A stretch of DNA of 16,889 nt from Dehalococcoidia bacterium. GTDB lineage: Bacteria > Chloroflexota > Dehalococcoidia > E44-bin15. Positions 1-7,995 of this stretch are shown here, piece after piece (positions within the stretch are counted from its first letter, which is position 1; each line of letters starts with the position of its first letter). The notes under the pieces are model-generated. The model was not told where the DNA came from, made no database searches, and saw only the letters and a list, made by a program, of their open reading frames with translations. The DNA lies in the NCBI GenBank assembly GCA_023129355.1, contig JAGMCC010000005.1:1-16889 (forward strand), written 5' to 3'. Position numbers and translations under genes: made by a program.

Positions 1-728
1 CCGGGCTTGTGGTTGCCTTTGGCTCCTGCGCCCATCTCGGCGGGATCCCCGGGCTGGCGAACTTCTGGAACCGGGAAACGATATTTCAAAGGCAATATAT
101 AGAAGTCCCAACCATGGAAAATCCCGATGGCGTCACACCCAAGGTGAAGAGCACGGTTGACGGCTTTGAGCTTACCCTGCCCGAATTTTATGATACCGTG
201 AAGACTCTGGACCAGACCATCGATGTAGATTATTACCTCCCTGGCTGTCCGCCGCCGCCAGATTTGATTTTGAATGCAGTAACCGCCATCCTTAAGGGAA
301 AACTCCCAGAGAAAGGGGCGGTGCTTGCCCCCAATAAAGCCCAGTGTGATACCTGTCCACGGAAGGACTCGAAGCCGGAGAAACTATCGATCAAGGAGAT
401 AAAACGGCCGTGGCAGATCAAGATTGACCCGGAGAAATGTTTCCTTGACCAGGGATTAATCTGTATGGGGCCGGCCACCCGCTCCGGATGCGGGGAAACC
501 TGCATCAGGGCTAACATGCCATGCCGCGGGTGCTTCGGCCCGGTGGATGGCGTTATCGACCAAGGGGCAAAAGGGCTTTCCATGATCGCCTCCATTCTGG
601 GGATTGAGGAGGAGGAAAAGATGACGGAAGAAGATGTCACCAGGTTGATCGAGGGGATTGCCGACCCGGCGGGAACATTCTACAGGTTTAGCCTGCCCGC
701 CTCCCTGCTTAGAAGAAAGCGAATGTAA
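1..728 (+). CDS. mvhG: [NiFe] hydrogenase small subunit, MvhG-type, 5' partial
   Basis: Small, electron-transferring subunit of a cytoplasmic group 3 (F420-non-reducing, Mvh-like) [NiFe] hydrogenase. It would carry electrons from the NiFe site of the next gene's product through Fe-S clusters toward MvhD/HdrA. The reading frame is open to the left edge, so the N-terminal part with the first CxxC ligands of the proximal cluster is missing; the GTG at 9 is internal to the frame and not a credible start. Visible family marks are FGSCAHLGGIPGLAN near the left edge, PGCPPPP at about base 250, and a Cys-rich C-terminal third (CDTCP, then CFLDQGLIC, CGETC, CRGCFGP) expected to hold the medial and distal clusters. 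About 240 residues are present against a usual length near 300. It ends 20 bases before mvhA, with which it forms the heterodimer. Confidence 0.9.
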   Translation, partial: GLVVAFGSCAHLGGIPGLANFWNRETIFQRQYIEVPTMENPDGVTPKVKSTVDGFELTLPEFYDTVKTLDQTIDVDYYLPGCPPPPDLILNAVTAILKGKLPEKGAVLAPNKAQCDTCPRKDSKPEKLSIKEIKRPWQIKIDPEKCFLDQGLICMGPATRSGCGETCIRANMPCRGCFGPVDGVIDQGAKGLSMIASILGIEEEEKMTEEDVTRLIEGIADPAGTFYRFSLPASLLRRKRM

Positions 729-733
729 GGCAT

Positions 734-740
734 AGGAGGA
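734..740 (+). promoter_or_regulatory. Shine-Dalgarno site of mvhA
   Basis: AGGAGGA lies 8 bases before the ATG at 749. It is a near-consensus ribosome binding site in the short gap between the small and large subunit genes and fixes the large-subunit start. Confidence 0.8.
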
Positions 741-748
741 TAGAGAGT

Positions 749-2209
749 ATGAAAAAGATAACCATAGACCCGATAACCCGGCTTGAAGGCCATGGCAAAA
801 TCGAGATATTTCTCGATGATGCGGGCGAGGTGGTAAGGGCATTTCTGCAGATCCCGGAACTGCGCGGCTTCGAGAAGTTCTGCGAGGGGAGGCCAGCCGA
901 GGAGGTGCCACGAATAACCACGATGATTTGCGGGGTGTGTCCCACCGCCCACCACATGGCGGGGACCAAAACCCTTGACGACCTCTTCAAAGTGGAGCCA
1001 ACGTCAGCGGCGAAGAAGATAAGGGAGCTGATGTATAACGCCTTCCAGTGCGAGGACCACCTACTGCATTTCTTCTTCCTCGGCGGCCCCGACTTCGTCG
1101 TTGGCCCCACCGCGCCTGCGGGGGAAAGGAATATCCTGGGTGTCATCGCTAAGGCGGGGATGGAGACCGGTGGCAAGGTCATCGAGGTGAGAAAAAGGAT
1201 GCGCAACGTTCTGCGTATAATCGGCGGCAAGCCGGTTCACCCTACCTGCGGCCTGCCCGGTGGCGTATCAAAGGGGATCAATGAGGATGAAAAGAAAACC
1301 CTCATTGAAGCCGGGGACTACGGCGTTGAGTTCTGCCAATTCGCCCTTAAGCTTTTCGACGATATCGTGCTTGGAAATAAAGAATATGTTGACCTGGTCA
1401 CCGGGGATGTGTTTAAGCACCGAACATATTATATGGGGATGGTGGATGCGAATAACAAGGTGAACTTCTACGACGGCGATATCAGGGTGGTGGACCCCAA
1501 CGGCAAAGAATTCGCCAAGTTCAAACCACAGGAATACCTTAATCACATCAGGGAGCATGCCGAGCCCTGGACCTACGTGCGATTCTCCTTCCTCAAGGAT
1601 GTCGGCTGGAAGGGATTCGTGGATGGGGAAGACAGTGGGGTCTTTCGAGTGGCCCCACTCGCCCGCCTCAATGTCGCCGACGGCATGGCCACGCCGCTGG
1701 CTCAGGAAGCCTACGAAAAGCTGTTTTCCACTTTAGGCGGCAAGCCGGTGCATAATACCCTTGCATTCCACTGGGCCCGGCTTGTGGAGGCGCTCTACGC
1801 CGCTGAACGGGTGCAGCAACTGGCAAACGACCCCGAGATAACCTCTCCCGACATCGTGAACCTGCCCACGGAGACCCCCAAAGAGGGAGTGGGTATAGTA
1901 GAGGCGCCGCGAGGAACCCTGATCCACCACTATGAAACCGATGACAAGGGGATAATTACCAAATGCAACCTGATCGTAGCCACGCAGAATAACTCGGCGG
2001 CGATTAACATGTCGGTGGAGAAAGCAGCAAAATCGCTGATCCACAAGGGAGAGGTGCCCGAGGGGATCCTCAACATGGTCGAGATGGGCTTCCGCGCTTA
2101 TGACCCCTGTCACGCCTGCGCCACCCACTCGCTGCCGGGCAGGATGCCGCTTGAGGTCAATGTATATGACGCTAACGGGGACCTGGTGAGGCAACTGCGC
2201 CGCGGCTAA
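749..2209 (+). CDS. mvhA: [NiFe] hydrogenase large subunit, MvhA-type
   Basis: Catalytic subunit that binds the NiFe(CN)2CO centre and splits or forms H2. The protein has 486 residues. RLEGHG (residues 11-16) is the usual N-terminal signature. The L1 motif is ICGVCPTAHH, with Ni ligands C61 and C64; the L2 motif is DPCHACATH (452-460), with ligands C454 and C457. An APRG segment supplies the conserved active-site arginine. A 26-residue tail follows H460, as in unprocessed precursors, and should be removed by a maturation protease such as the one encoded at 12915. The residue before ICGVC is Met, where most hydrogenases have Arg. Overall pattern fits group 3c (Mvh) rather than membrane uptake enzymes: there is no membrane segment. 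The gene follows mvhG closely and has a strong ribosome binding site. Group assignment is inferred from motifs and neighbours. Confidence 0.95.
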   Translation: MKKITIDPITRLEGHGKIEIFLDDAGEVVRAFLQIPELRGFEKFCEGRPAEEVPRITTMICGVCPTAHHMAGTKTLDDLFKVEPTSAAKKIRELMYNAFQCEDHLLHFFFLGGPDFVVGPTAPAGERNILGVIAKAGMETGGKVIEVRKRMRNVLRIIGGKPVHPTCGLPGGVSKGINEDEKKTLIEAGDYGVEFCQFALKLFDDIVLGNKEYVDLVTGDVFKHRTYYMGMVDANNKVNFYDGDIRVVDPNGKEFAKFKPQEYLNHIREHAEPWTYVRFSFLKDVGWKGFVDGEDSGVFRVAPLARLNVADGMATPLAQEAYEKLFSTLGGKPVHNTLAFHWARLVEALYAAERVQQLANDPEITSPDIVNLPTETPKEGVGIVEAPRGTLIHHYETDDKGIITKCNLIVATQNNSAAINMSVEKAAKSLIHKGEVPEGILNMVEMGFRAYDPCHACATHSLPGRMPLEVNVYDANGDLVRQLRRG

Positions 2210-2229
2210 TAAAGAGGAAAAAACGGAGC

Positions 2230-2559
2230 ATGGATAGTATCTCTATCAACAATACCGGCGGTAAGAAAGCAATGGCGAAGGGCGAAAAAGAGCGGGTTGA
2301 AGAAGTAATCGATGAAGCCAGCGGGAAAGTCTCCCTACCTCCATGCCAGATAGCCTGCCCGGTGGGAGAGGATATTCAGCGCACTAATGCGATGATTTCG
2401 CTCCTTCCCATGGATCCCGAGGAGGCTTCCAAGCAGATAATAAAGATCGGCGATGAGAACTATGAAAAGAATCCCCTGTTCACCATATGTAGCTATATTT
2501 GCGGCCTCTGTGAGAAGGAGTGCAACTACAAAGATCATACCGGGGCAGTGAGTCGTTAG
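2230..2559 (+). pseudogene. Truncated GltD/DPD-type N-terminal Fe-S domain protein
   Basis: A 109-residue product resembling only the N-terminal Fe-S domain that precedes the flavin domains in glutamate synthase small chain, dihydropyrimidine dehydrogenase and related FAD oxidoreductases. Cysteines sit in the expected pattern: C39 and C43 (PPCQIACPVG), then C87, C91, C94 and C98 (CSYICGLCEKEC). Such proteins normally continue into a several-hundred-residue FAD/NAD(P) domain; here the frame stops at TAG (2557-2559) right after the Fe-S domain, and none of the three forward frames behind it resumes a recognisable flavoprotein. It is therefore probably the remnant of a larger subunit that once linked MvhAG to the Hdr genes. 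A free-standing Fe-S adaptor of this size remains possible because the frame itself is intact. ATG at 2230 is used (AGAGG at 2213-2217); an in-frame ATG at 2272 is an alternative. Confidence 0.6.
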
Positions 2560-2723
2560 ATAGAGCTATGATCTTTCTCCAATTGCTAGCTATTACCGCT
2601 ACCGCTCGCTCAATGAAGGACTCTCCTTCACCATGCTGCAATTGTGTAACAGAGGCAAGTTTAAGGTGTTAGATTACTCGGTGTCGTTTTAGTTAAAGCC
2701 TATCCATTTGCGAGTTGAACTGA
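2560..2723 (+). other. Non-coding junction between truncated Fe-S gene and hdrC
   Basis: These 164 bases hold no recognisable gene and look richer in A+T than the flanking genes. The best forward frame gives only a 34-residue stretch (ATG at 2567 to the stop ending at 2669), with no family resemblance. It contains a short perfect hairpin at 2614-2630. No confident promoter could be placed, although this is the widest gap in the window and the natural place for a promoter driving hdrCBA. It may instead be debris of the event that truncated the upstream gene. Confidence 0.5.
2614..2630 (+). repeat. Short hairpin, 7-bp stem and 3-nt loop
   Basis: TGAAGGA and TCCTTCA form a perfect inverted repeat around CTC. 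No T-run follows, so it is not a typical intrinsic terminator. It could be a weak attenuator, a protein-binding palindrome or chance. Confidence 0.3.
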
Positions 2724-3311
2724 ATGAATATGACTGGCACGATTAAGCCTTCGCCCTCCAGTGATCTGCAGAATTTCGTGGAAAGCCGAAGCGGGCAGAA
2801 GGTGTTGCGCTGTTACCAATGCGGCAAATGCAGCGCCGGATGTCCCGCGTCCTACGTCATGGACATGGGCCCGCGCCAGATTATGCGGGCCATACAGCTC
2901 GGTCTAAGGGAGAAAGTCCTGGAGAGCTCTACTATATGGCTCTGCATCTCCTGCCAAACCTGCTCCGCCCGCTGCCCCAACGAGATCGATATTGCCCGGG
3001 TAATGGAATCGCTGCGATGGCTTGCTGCCGCCGAAAAAAGCGAACCGGCTGAAAAAGATATTGCGCTCTTCCACCAACTTTTCCTCACCCTCATTAAGCG
3101 CTCAGGTCGCGTCCATGAGCTATCCCTCGGAGCCCTGTACAATCTGCTAGGCAGACACCCCTTCGCCAATATGAAGCGGCTGCCCGGGATGCTCGCCAGG
3201 GGGAAACTATCAGTTTTGCCACCAAGGGTTAAAGGGGTGGCTGAGATTAGAAGCCTGTTCGCCAAGGTAAAGGCTATGGAGAAAGAGCATCAGAAAAGGG
3301 AAGTGGAATGA
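2724..3311 (+). CDS. hdrC: CoB-CoM heterodisulfide reductase-like subunit C
   Basis: Small Fe-S subunit that relays electrons from HdrA to HdrB. The 195-residue protein has two ferredoxin-type [4Fe-4S] motifs: C30-x2-C33-x2-C36-x3-C40-P and C74-x2-C77-x2-C80-x3-C84-P. Between them and after them are helical, charged segments, as in HdrC. No membrane anchor is seen, which argues for the cytoplasmic HdrABC type over the membrane HdrDE type. The start is uncertain: ATG at 2724 and ATG at 2730 are both possible and neither has a good ribosome binding site, perhaps because the region just upstream has been rearranged. The stop overlaps the hdrB start as ATGA. In an organism not known to make CoM or CoB, the true disulfide-like acceptor is unknown. 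Confidence 0.9.
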   Translation: MNMTGTIKPSPSSDLQNFVESRSGQKVLRCYQCGKCSAGCPASYVMDMGPRQIMRAIQLGLREKVLESSTIWLCISCQTCSARCPNEIDIARVMESLRWLAAAEKSEPAEKDIALFHQLFLTLIKRSGRVHELSLGALYNLLGRHPFANMKRLPGMLARGKLSVLPPRVKGVAEIRSLFAKVKAMEKEHQKREVE

Positions 3312-4195
3312 GACCGGATACCTACGCCTATTATCCTGGCTGTACCCTGCATTCCACAGCAAAGGAGTACGATGTATCAGCTCGTTTGGTGTGTCATAAG
3401 TTGGGAATTAAACTGCAGGAACTGGAGAACTGGACCTGCTGTGGAGCCTCCTCAGCTCATACCACTAATGAACTGTTAAGCATCGCCCTGCCCGCCCGTG
3501 AGCTCCAGGCGGCAGAGGAAATGGGGCTTCCCTTAGCGGTTGCCTGTGCCTTGTGCTTCTCACGTTTAAAGCATTCTGCCTACGAGCTCGCAGACAAAGA
3601 AAAGCTGGATCTGGTCAATGAGCTGCTCGGCAAGGAGTTCCACAACACCACCGAGGTAGTGCACCTGCTCAAGGTGTTATACGAGGAAAGGGACGCCATG
3701 ACCGTTAGCAGACCGCTCAGCAGCTTGAAAATAGCCTGCTACTACGGTTGCCTGCTGGTTCGCCCCCAAGAAATCGTCGATCTCGATGATGTGGAGAACC
3801 CTCAGATTATGGACCAGCTGATGGAGAGGCTGGGCGCTGTAACTGTTGACTGGGGTTTTAAGACAGAGTGCTGTGGTGCCAGCCTGCCCCTCACCAAACC
3901 TGAAATGGTATTAAAGCTATCGCATCGCATCCTCTCCCAGGCAAAGCAAGCTGGTGCTGACTGTGTCGCGGTGGCTTGCCCCATGTGCCACAACAACCTG
4001 GACGCCTACCAAAAAGATATGAAAAGGAAGTATAGTGACAAGTTTGAGTTGCCGGTGCTTTATTTCACCCAGCTTGCTGGGCTTGCCCTGGGCTTCTCGC
4101 CCAAGCAGCTGCTCCTGGACAAGCACTTCACCAGCCCGCTACCCATGCTGAGAGATAAGGGACTGGCCGATGCAGGAATCGCTATTAAAGTATAA
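3308..4195 (+). CDS. hdrB: CoB-CoM heterodisulfide reductase-like subunit B
   Basis: Catalytic subunit of the HdrABC type. In methanogens it reduces CoM-S-S-CoB at two non-cubane [4Fe-4S] clusters. Both CCG-domain ligand sets are complete here: C12, C44, C45, C80 and C83 for the first, and C144, C188, C189, C224 and C227 for the second, matching the family pattern C...CC...CxxC. The length of 295 residues is normal. The start ATG (3308) overlaps the hdrC stop, with AGGG seven bases upstream, so the two are probably translationally coupled. Because both clusters look intact, the subunit should be catalytically competent, not merely structural, but its physiological substrate in this organism cannot be read from the sequence; a link to methylene-tetrahydrofolate reduction is suggested by the MetV gene at the other end of the cluster. 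Confidence 0.92.
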   Translation: MRPDTYAYYPGCTLHSTAKEYDVSARLVCHKLGIKLQELENWTCCGASSAHTTNELLSIALPARELQAAEEMGLPLAVACALCFSRLKHSAYELADKEKLDLVNELLGKEFHNTTEVVHLLKVLYEERDAMTVSRPLSSLKIACYYGCLLVRPQEIVDLDDVENPQIMDQLMERLGAVTVDWGFKTECCGASLPLTKPEMVLKLSHRILSQAKQAGADCVAVACPMCHNNLDAYQKDMKRKYSDKFELPVLYFTQLAGLALGFSPKQLLLDKHFTSPLPMLRDKGLADAGIAIKV

Positions 4196-4248
4196 CCTGA
4201 GATTATATAGTCTGCAGGTCGAAGGAATCGGTATAGCAGAGGTAAGCC

Positions 4249-6240
4249 ATGGCTAGGACCGGGGTTTTTATATGCCACTGTGGAACTAATATCGGCGGCA
4301 CGGTGGATGTCTCCAAAGTGCTAGAGGCCGCCAAGAGCATGCCCACGGTAGCCTACGTCGACGATAACACCTATTCCTGCAGTGAGCCAGGGCAAGCCTC
4401 CATCCACGATGCTATCATTGAGAATCGACTTGATCGCGTAGTCATTGGCTGTTGCTCACCACGAATGCATGAAAATACTTTCCGCAAAACCGTTGCCACA
4501 GCGGGTATTAATCCCTACCTCCTAGAGATATCCAATATACGAGAACATTGTAGTTGGGTACACGGTGACGATAAGGAGGCAGCCACTGATAAGGCTATCG
4601 AGCTGGTGCGGATGGCGGTAGCTAAGGTGGCCTCACTGGAGCCACTCTTCTCCAGGCAGGTTGGGCTCACCAAACGAGCCTTGGTCATTGGGGGTGGCAT
4701 CGCCGGGATCCAGGCAGCATTGGACATCGCCAATGCCGACTATGAGGTAGTCTTAGTAGAGCGTGAACCCAGCATCGGGGGGCGTATGGCTCAGCTGGAC
4801 AAGACCTTTCCCACCCTGGACTGCTCCGCATGCATTCTCGCCCCCAAGATGGTCGATGTGGCGCAGCACCCCAATATCACCCTCCTCACCTATGCTGAGG
4901 TACAGGATGTGAAGGGGTTTGTAGGTAATTTCGAAGTAAACATCCTGCAGAAAGCGAGGAAGGTAGACCACATCAAATGCACTGGATGTGGCACCTGCTG
5001 GCAAAAGTGCCTGGAGCGAACACCATCGGAGTTTAACTTAGAGATGGGGAAACGCAGCGCAATCTACATCCCCTTCCCTCAAGCTGTCCCGCTCAAGCCT
5101 GTTATCGATACCGAGCACTGTGCCCATTTCAAATACCTGGAAGCCAAGGAAGAGGGTAGAGATTTACCTGACTGCAATATCTGCCAGCAGCTCTGCCCGG
5201 TAAGTGCCATCGATTATGAGCAGGAAGACCAGATCATCTCAGAGAGGTTTGGTGCCATTATCGTGGCTACCGGTTATCAGACCTTCGACCACAGTGTCTA
5301 CCACGAGTATGGGAGCGGCAGGTATGCCGATGTTATCACTGGCCTGCATCTGGAGAGGCTGCTAAGCGCCTCGGGACCCACCGGTGGGGAGGTCATCCGC
5401 CCCTCTGACGGGCTGCTACCAAAGACGGTGGTCTTTGTAAGCTGCGTGGGCTCGCGGGACGAGCAGAAGGGGCGGGCCTACTGCAGTAAGGTCTGCTGTA
5501 TGTATATGGCAAAACAGGCCATCATGCTCAAGGAGCATGACCCCGAGGTGCAATGCTACATCTTCTATATCGATATTCGGGCGGGGGGGAAGGATTTCGA
5601 GGAGTTTGCCCGGCGCGCTCAGGAGGAGTATGGCACCTTATACCTGCGTGGTCGAATATCCAAGATCTACCAGGAAGGAAAGAAGCTAATAGTATGCGGG
5701 GAGGACTCCCTCATCGGGCGACCGGTTGAGATTGCCGCTGACTTAGTGGTGCTTGCCACAGGGATGGAGCCCAGTATAGGCGCCGCAGAGCTGGCCCAGA
5801 GACTAAAAATCAGCTACGATACTAATAACTTCTTCATCGAGGCGCACCCCAAGCTACGCCCGGTGGAAACTAATACCGATGGTATATTTCTCGCTGGCTC
5901 CTGTATCGGCCCCCGGGATATCCCGGAAAGCGTCGCCCAGGGTGGTGCTGCCGCTGCTAAAGTCGCAGCTCTCTTCAGCCAGGATGTTCTGACCACCGAT
6001 CCCATGGTAGCCACTATCGATCCCATGCTGTGTAGCGGCTGTCTTCTCTGCACCCAGGTATGCCCCTTCAATGCTATCGACACCCAGGTCACCAGGGATG
6101 GCCGTACCATCGCATTAGTTAATGAGACCATGTGCAAGGGCTGTGGCTTATGTGTTGCCAGTTGCCGTTTTGGGGCCGCTGACCTACGTGGCTTCACCCA
6201 GCAACAAATACTGGCCCAGGTGACATCGCTATGGCGATAG
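4249..6240 (+). CDS. hdrA: Heterodisulfide reductase-like subunit A, bifurcating flavoprotein
   Basis: FAD- and Fe-S-containing hub of the Hdr complex; in the methanogen enzyme the FAD bifurcates electrons from the hydrogenase side to ferredoxin and to HdrB. The 663-residue product has the HdrA order: N-terminal domain with C9, C11, C44 and C68/C69; an FAD-binding GGGIAG at 148-153; DCSACILAPKM with C192 and C195; a cluster motif C244-x2-C247-x2-C250-x3-C254; another at C291 and C309-x2-C312-x3-C316; and two C-terminal ferredoxin motifs (C595, C598, C601, C605 and C629, C632, C635, C639). No fusion to MvhD and no internal stop or selenocysteine codon is seen. It follows hdrB after 53 bases, and its 3' end overlaps mvhD by 10 bases. 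Confidence 0.95.
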   Translation: MARTGVFICHCGTNIGGTVDVSKVLEAAKSMPTVAYVDDNTYSCSEPGQASIHDAIIENRLDRVVIGCCSPRMHENTFRKTVATAGINPYLLEISNIREHCSWVHGDDKEAATDKAIELVRMAVAKVASLEPLFSRQVGLTKRALVIGGGIAGIQAALDIANADYEVVLVEREPSIGGRMAQLDKTFPTLDCSACILAPKMVDVAQHPNITLLTYAEVQDVKGFVGNFEVNILQKARKVDHIKCTGCGTCWQKCLERTPSEFNLEMGKRSAIYIPFPQAVPLKPVIDTEHCAHFKYLEAKEEGRDLPDCNICQQLCPVSAIDYEQEDQIISERFGAIIVATGYQTFDHSVYHEYGSGRYADVITGLHLERLLSASGPTGGEVIRPSDGLLPKTVVFVSCVGSRDEQKGRAYCSKVCCMYMAKQAIMLKEHDPEVQCYIFYIDIRAGGKDFEEFARRAQEEYGTLYLRGRISKIYQEGKKLIVCGEDSLIGRPVEIAADLVVLATGMEPSIGAAELAQRLKISYDTNNFFIEAHPKLRPVETNTDGIFLAGSCIGPRDIPESVAQGGAAAAKVAALFSQDVLTTDPMVATIDPMLCSGCLLCTQVCPFNAIDTQVTRDGRTIALVNETMCKGCGLCVASCRFGAADLRGFTQQQILAQVTSLWR

Positions 6241-6659
6241 AATATCAACCCAAGATAGTCGGATTCCTGTGTAACTGGTGCAGCTACGCCGGTGCCGACG
6301 TGGCGGGCACCAGCCGCATCTGCTACCCCCCGAATATCCGCATTATCCGCGTGCCCTGCTCGGGGAGGATAGATCCCCTCCTGGTGGTTAAAAGCTTCCA
6401 GCAGGGGGCCGACGGTGTCCTGATCGCTGGCTGCCACCCCGGCGACTGCCACTACACTGAAGGTAATTACTATGCCCGCCGCCGCCTTGCTCTGCTTCGC
6501 CCTTTCCTGGAGTACATAGGCATTGAAAAGGAAAGGTTTCGGGTGGAGTGGGTGTCCGCCTCCGAGGGGAAGAAGTGGGCCCAGGTGGTCTCCTCATTTA
6601 CCGATGAACTCTATAAGCTGGGGCCAAGGGAAATGACCTTGGCTAAAGGAACCGGGTGA
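6231..6659 (+). CDS. mvhD: MvhD-type hydrogenase/Hdr linker, canonical copy
   Basis: [2Fe-2S] adaptor (MvhD/FlpD/FlxD family) that docks an electron donor, here probably MvhAG or one of the NAD modules, onto HdrA. The 142-residue protein has the canonical FLCNWCSYAGADVAG start with C14 and C17, then C31, C43 in PCSGRID, and C68 and C73 in AGCHPGDCHY. This is the most conventional of the MvhD-like sequences in the window; the copies at 13361 and in the fusion at 13822 deviate at cysteine positions. The gene overlaps hdrA by 10 bases and abuts the next gene, a layout that keeps HdrA and MvhD in step. Confidence 0.93.
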   Translation: MAIEYQPKIVGFLCNWCSYAGADVAGTSRICYPPNIRIIRVPCSGRIDPLLVVKSFQQGADGVLIAGCHPGDCHYTEGNYYARRRLALLRPFLEYIGIEKERFRVEWVSASEGKKWAQVVSSFTDELYKLGPREMTLAKGTG

Positions 6660-7522
6660 TGGACTTAGGCGAACAGATCCGTAACAAAGCTAAAGAACTC
6701 ATCGAGATAGAAACTGTAGATTGCGTCATCGGCTACGAGCGTGCTACCGACGGAGTCGGCGCACGCCCACTGTTCGCCTATAAGCCAGAAGAGGTCGATA
6801 GGCTTATCTTCGACCAGACCTGCACCCATAATCTGGCCAAGTACCTGCTCAACCGCAAAGATAAAGCTACTGCCATCGTGGTCAAGCCCTGCGATTCCCG
6901 GGCTATCAATCTACTCCTCAATGAGAGCCAGATTCAGCGGGATAAGCTGTTTATCATCGGGGTGGCATGTCCCGGAATAACCAAGACCGGTTTAAATAAT
7001 ACCAGTGAAGAACTGCAGGCCGCCTGCCAGATCTGTCAACAGCATACACCGGTGATCTACGACTTCCTGGTGGGGGAGCCGCCGGCATCGGAGCCGGATA
7101 TAGCCGAGGCCTATGCCGACGTTGCCGCGATGGAGGGCCAGTCAGCGGAGGAGAGACGAGCGTTCTGGGAAGAGCAATTCAGCCGATGTATACGCTGTTA
7201 CGCCTGCCGTCAAGTTTGCCCCGGTTGCTATTGCACAGAGTGTTTCGTTGAGCGACTGGACCCCTTGTGGGTAGGCATCAGGATAGCGCCGGAGGAAAAC
7301 GAGGTATGGAATACCATACGCGCTTTTCATCTGGCAGGGCGATGCATCGCCTGCAATGAATGCGAGCGGGTTTGCCCGGTAAATATCCCGCTCAGCCTGC
7401 TCAACCGCAAGCTGGAGGAAGAGGTGAGGGAGCTTTTCAATTTCCAGGCGGGCATGGACGCCGAAACCCCAGCTCCCTTTGCAACCTATAAGAAAGAAGA
7501 GGTTTTTCCGGAGATCGGATGA
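6659..7522 (+). CDS. FdhB/FrhB-like 4Fe-4S dicluster protein
   Basis: Iron-sulfur protein of about 287 residues with an N-terminal alpha/beta domain resembling the F420 hydrogenase/dehydrogenase beta-subunit family (conserved VVKPCDSRAI around residues 76-84) and a C-terminal ferredoxin pair. Counting from the GTG at 6656, the clusters are C178, C181, C184, C188 and C230, C233, C236, C240; extra cysteines C191, C193 and C196 follow the first motif (CPGCYCTEC) and could bind a further cluster. ATG at 6659 is preferred because AAGGA lies eight bases upstream and it overlaps the mvhD stop by one base (TGATG). It shares its plan with the protein at 10465, so the two are probably paralogues. Role is inferred: an electron conduit between the Hdr/MvhD core and NuoEF; FlxC/FlxB-type proteins of bacterial Flx-Hdr clusters are the nearest comparison. 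Confidence 0.75.
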   Translation: MDLGEQIRNKAKELIEIETVDCVIGYERATDGVGARPLFAYKPEEVDRLIFDQTCTHNLAKYLLNRKDKATAIVVKPCDSRAINLLLNESQIQRDKLFIIGVACPGITKTGLNNTSEELQAACQICQQHTPVIYDFLVGEPPASEPDIAEAYADVAAMEGQSAEERRAFWEEQFSRCIRCYACRQVCPGCYCTECFVERLDPLWVGIRIAPEENEVWNTIRAFHLAGRCIACNECERVCPVNIPLSLLNRKLEEEVRELFNFQAGMDAETPAPFATYKKEEVFPEIG

Positions 7523-7995
7523 ACATCGATCTGGCTAAAATCGACTCCATAATAGAGCCCTACAAAGGCAGGCAGGGTTTGCTGATCTCTCTATTGCAGG
7601 ATATCCAGGCCGAATGCAATTATCTACCTGAGGAGGCATTAGTTGAGGTCAGCCAGGCTTTAGAGCTCCCCCTTAGCCAGGTATTCAGCGTGGCCACCTT
7701 TTTTAAGGCCTTCAGTCTGGAGCCCAGAGGACGTCATCTAATCATGGTCTGTCTCGGCACTGCTTGCCATGTAAGAGGTGGGGAGAGGCTGGCACAAAAA
7801 CTGGAGAGAGATTTAGGCATAAAGCCCGGGGAGACAACCCAGGACTTTGAGTTCACACTGGAAGCAGTGAATTGCTTGGGGTGTTGCGCTCTTGGGCCGG
7901 TTGTGGTTATCGACGGGAAATATGAGAGCAAGGTGGACTCTGCCAAGCTTGATAGCATATTGAAAAGGTATCAATCAGAGGCTAACAAGGGCTAA
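7519..7995 (+). CDS. nuoE: NADH dehydrogenase-like subunit E, [2Fe-2S]
   Basis: Thioredoxin-fold [2Fe-2S] protein of the NuoE/HoxE/HydC family, partner of the NADH-binding NuoF subunit. Its 158 residues match the family length. The N-terminal half holds the usual helical region ([20 protein letters not shown]), and the ligands are C78 and C83 (CLGTAC) plus C119 and C123 (CLGCC). C122 is an additional cysteine within the second pair. The gene overlaps the upstream Fe-S gene as ATGA and shares one base with nuoF, so three genes are translationally coupled. In this setting it is part of a soluble NAD(H) module, not respiratory complex I: no membrane Nuo subunits are present in the window. Confidence 0.93.
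   Translation: MNIDLAKIDSIIEPYKGRQGLLISLLQDIQAECNYLPEEALVEVSQALELPLSQVFSVATFFKAFSLEPRGRHLIMVCLGTACHVRGGERLAQKLERDLGIKPGETTQDFEFTLEAVNCLGCCALGPVVVIDGKYESKVDSAKLDSILKRYQSEANKG

Noticed and set aside
709..1230. Antisense open frame of 173 codons opposite mvhA
   Set aside because: It is a shadow of a well-supported gene, with no recognisable domain or ribosome binding site.
2557..2559. TAG as a read-through codon (for example pyrrolysine) in the truncated Fe-S gene
   Set aside because: Another stop (TGA) follows three codons later, so reading through would not restore a flavin domain.
2640..2680. Promoter-like TTGTGT and TTAGAT upstream of hdrC
   Set aside because: The 21-base spacing is too long and both boxes are poor matches.
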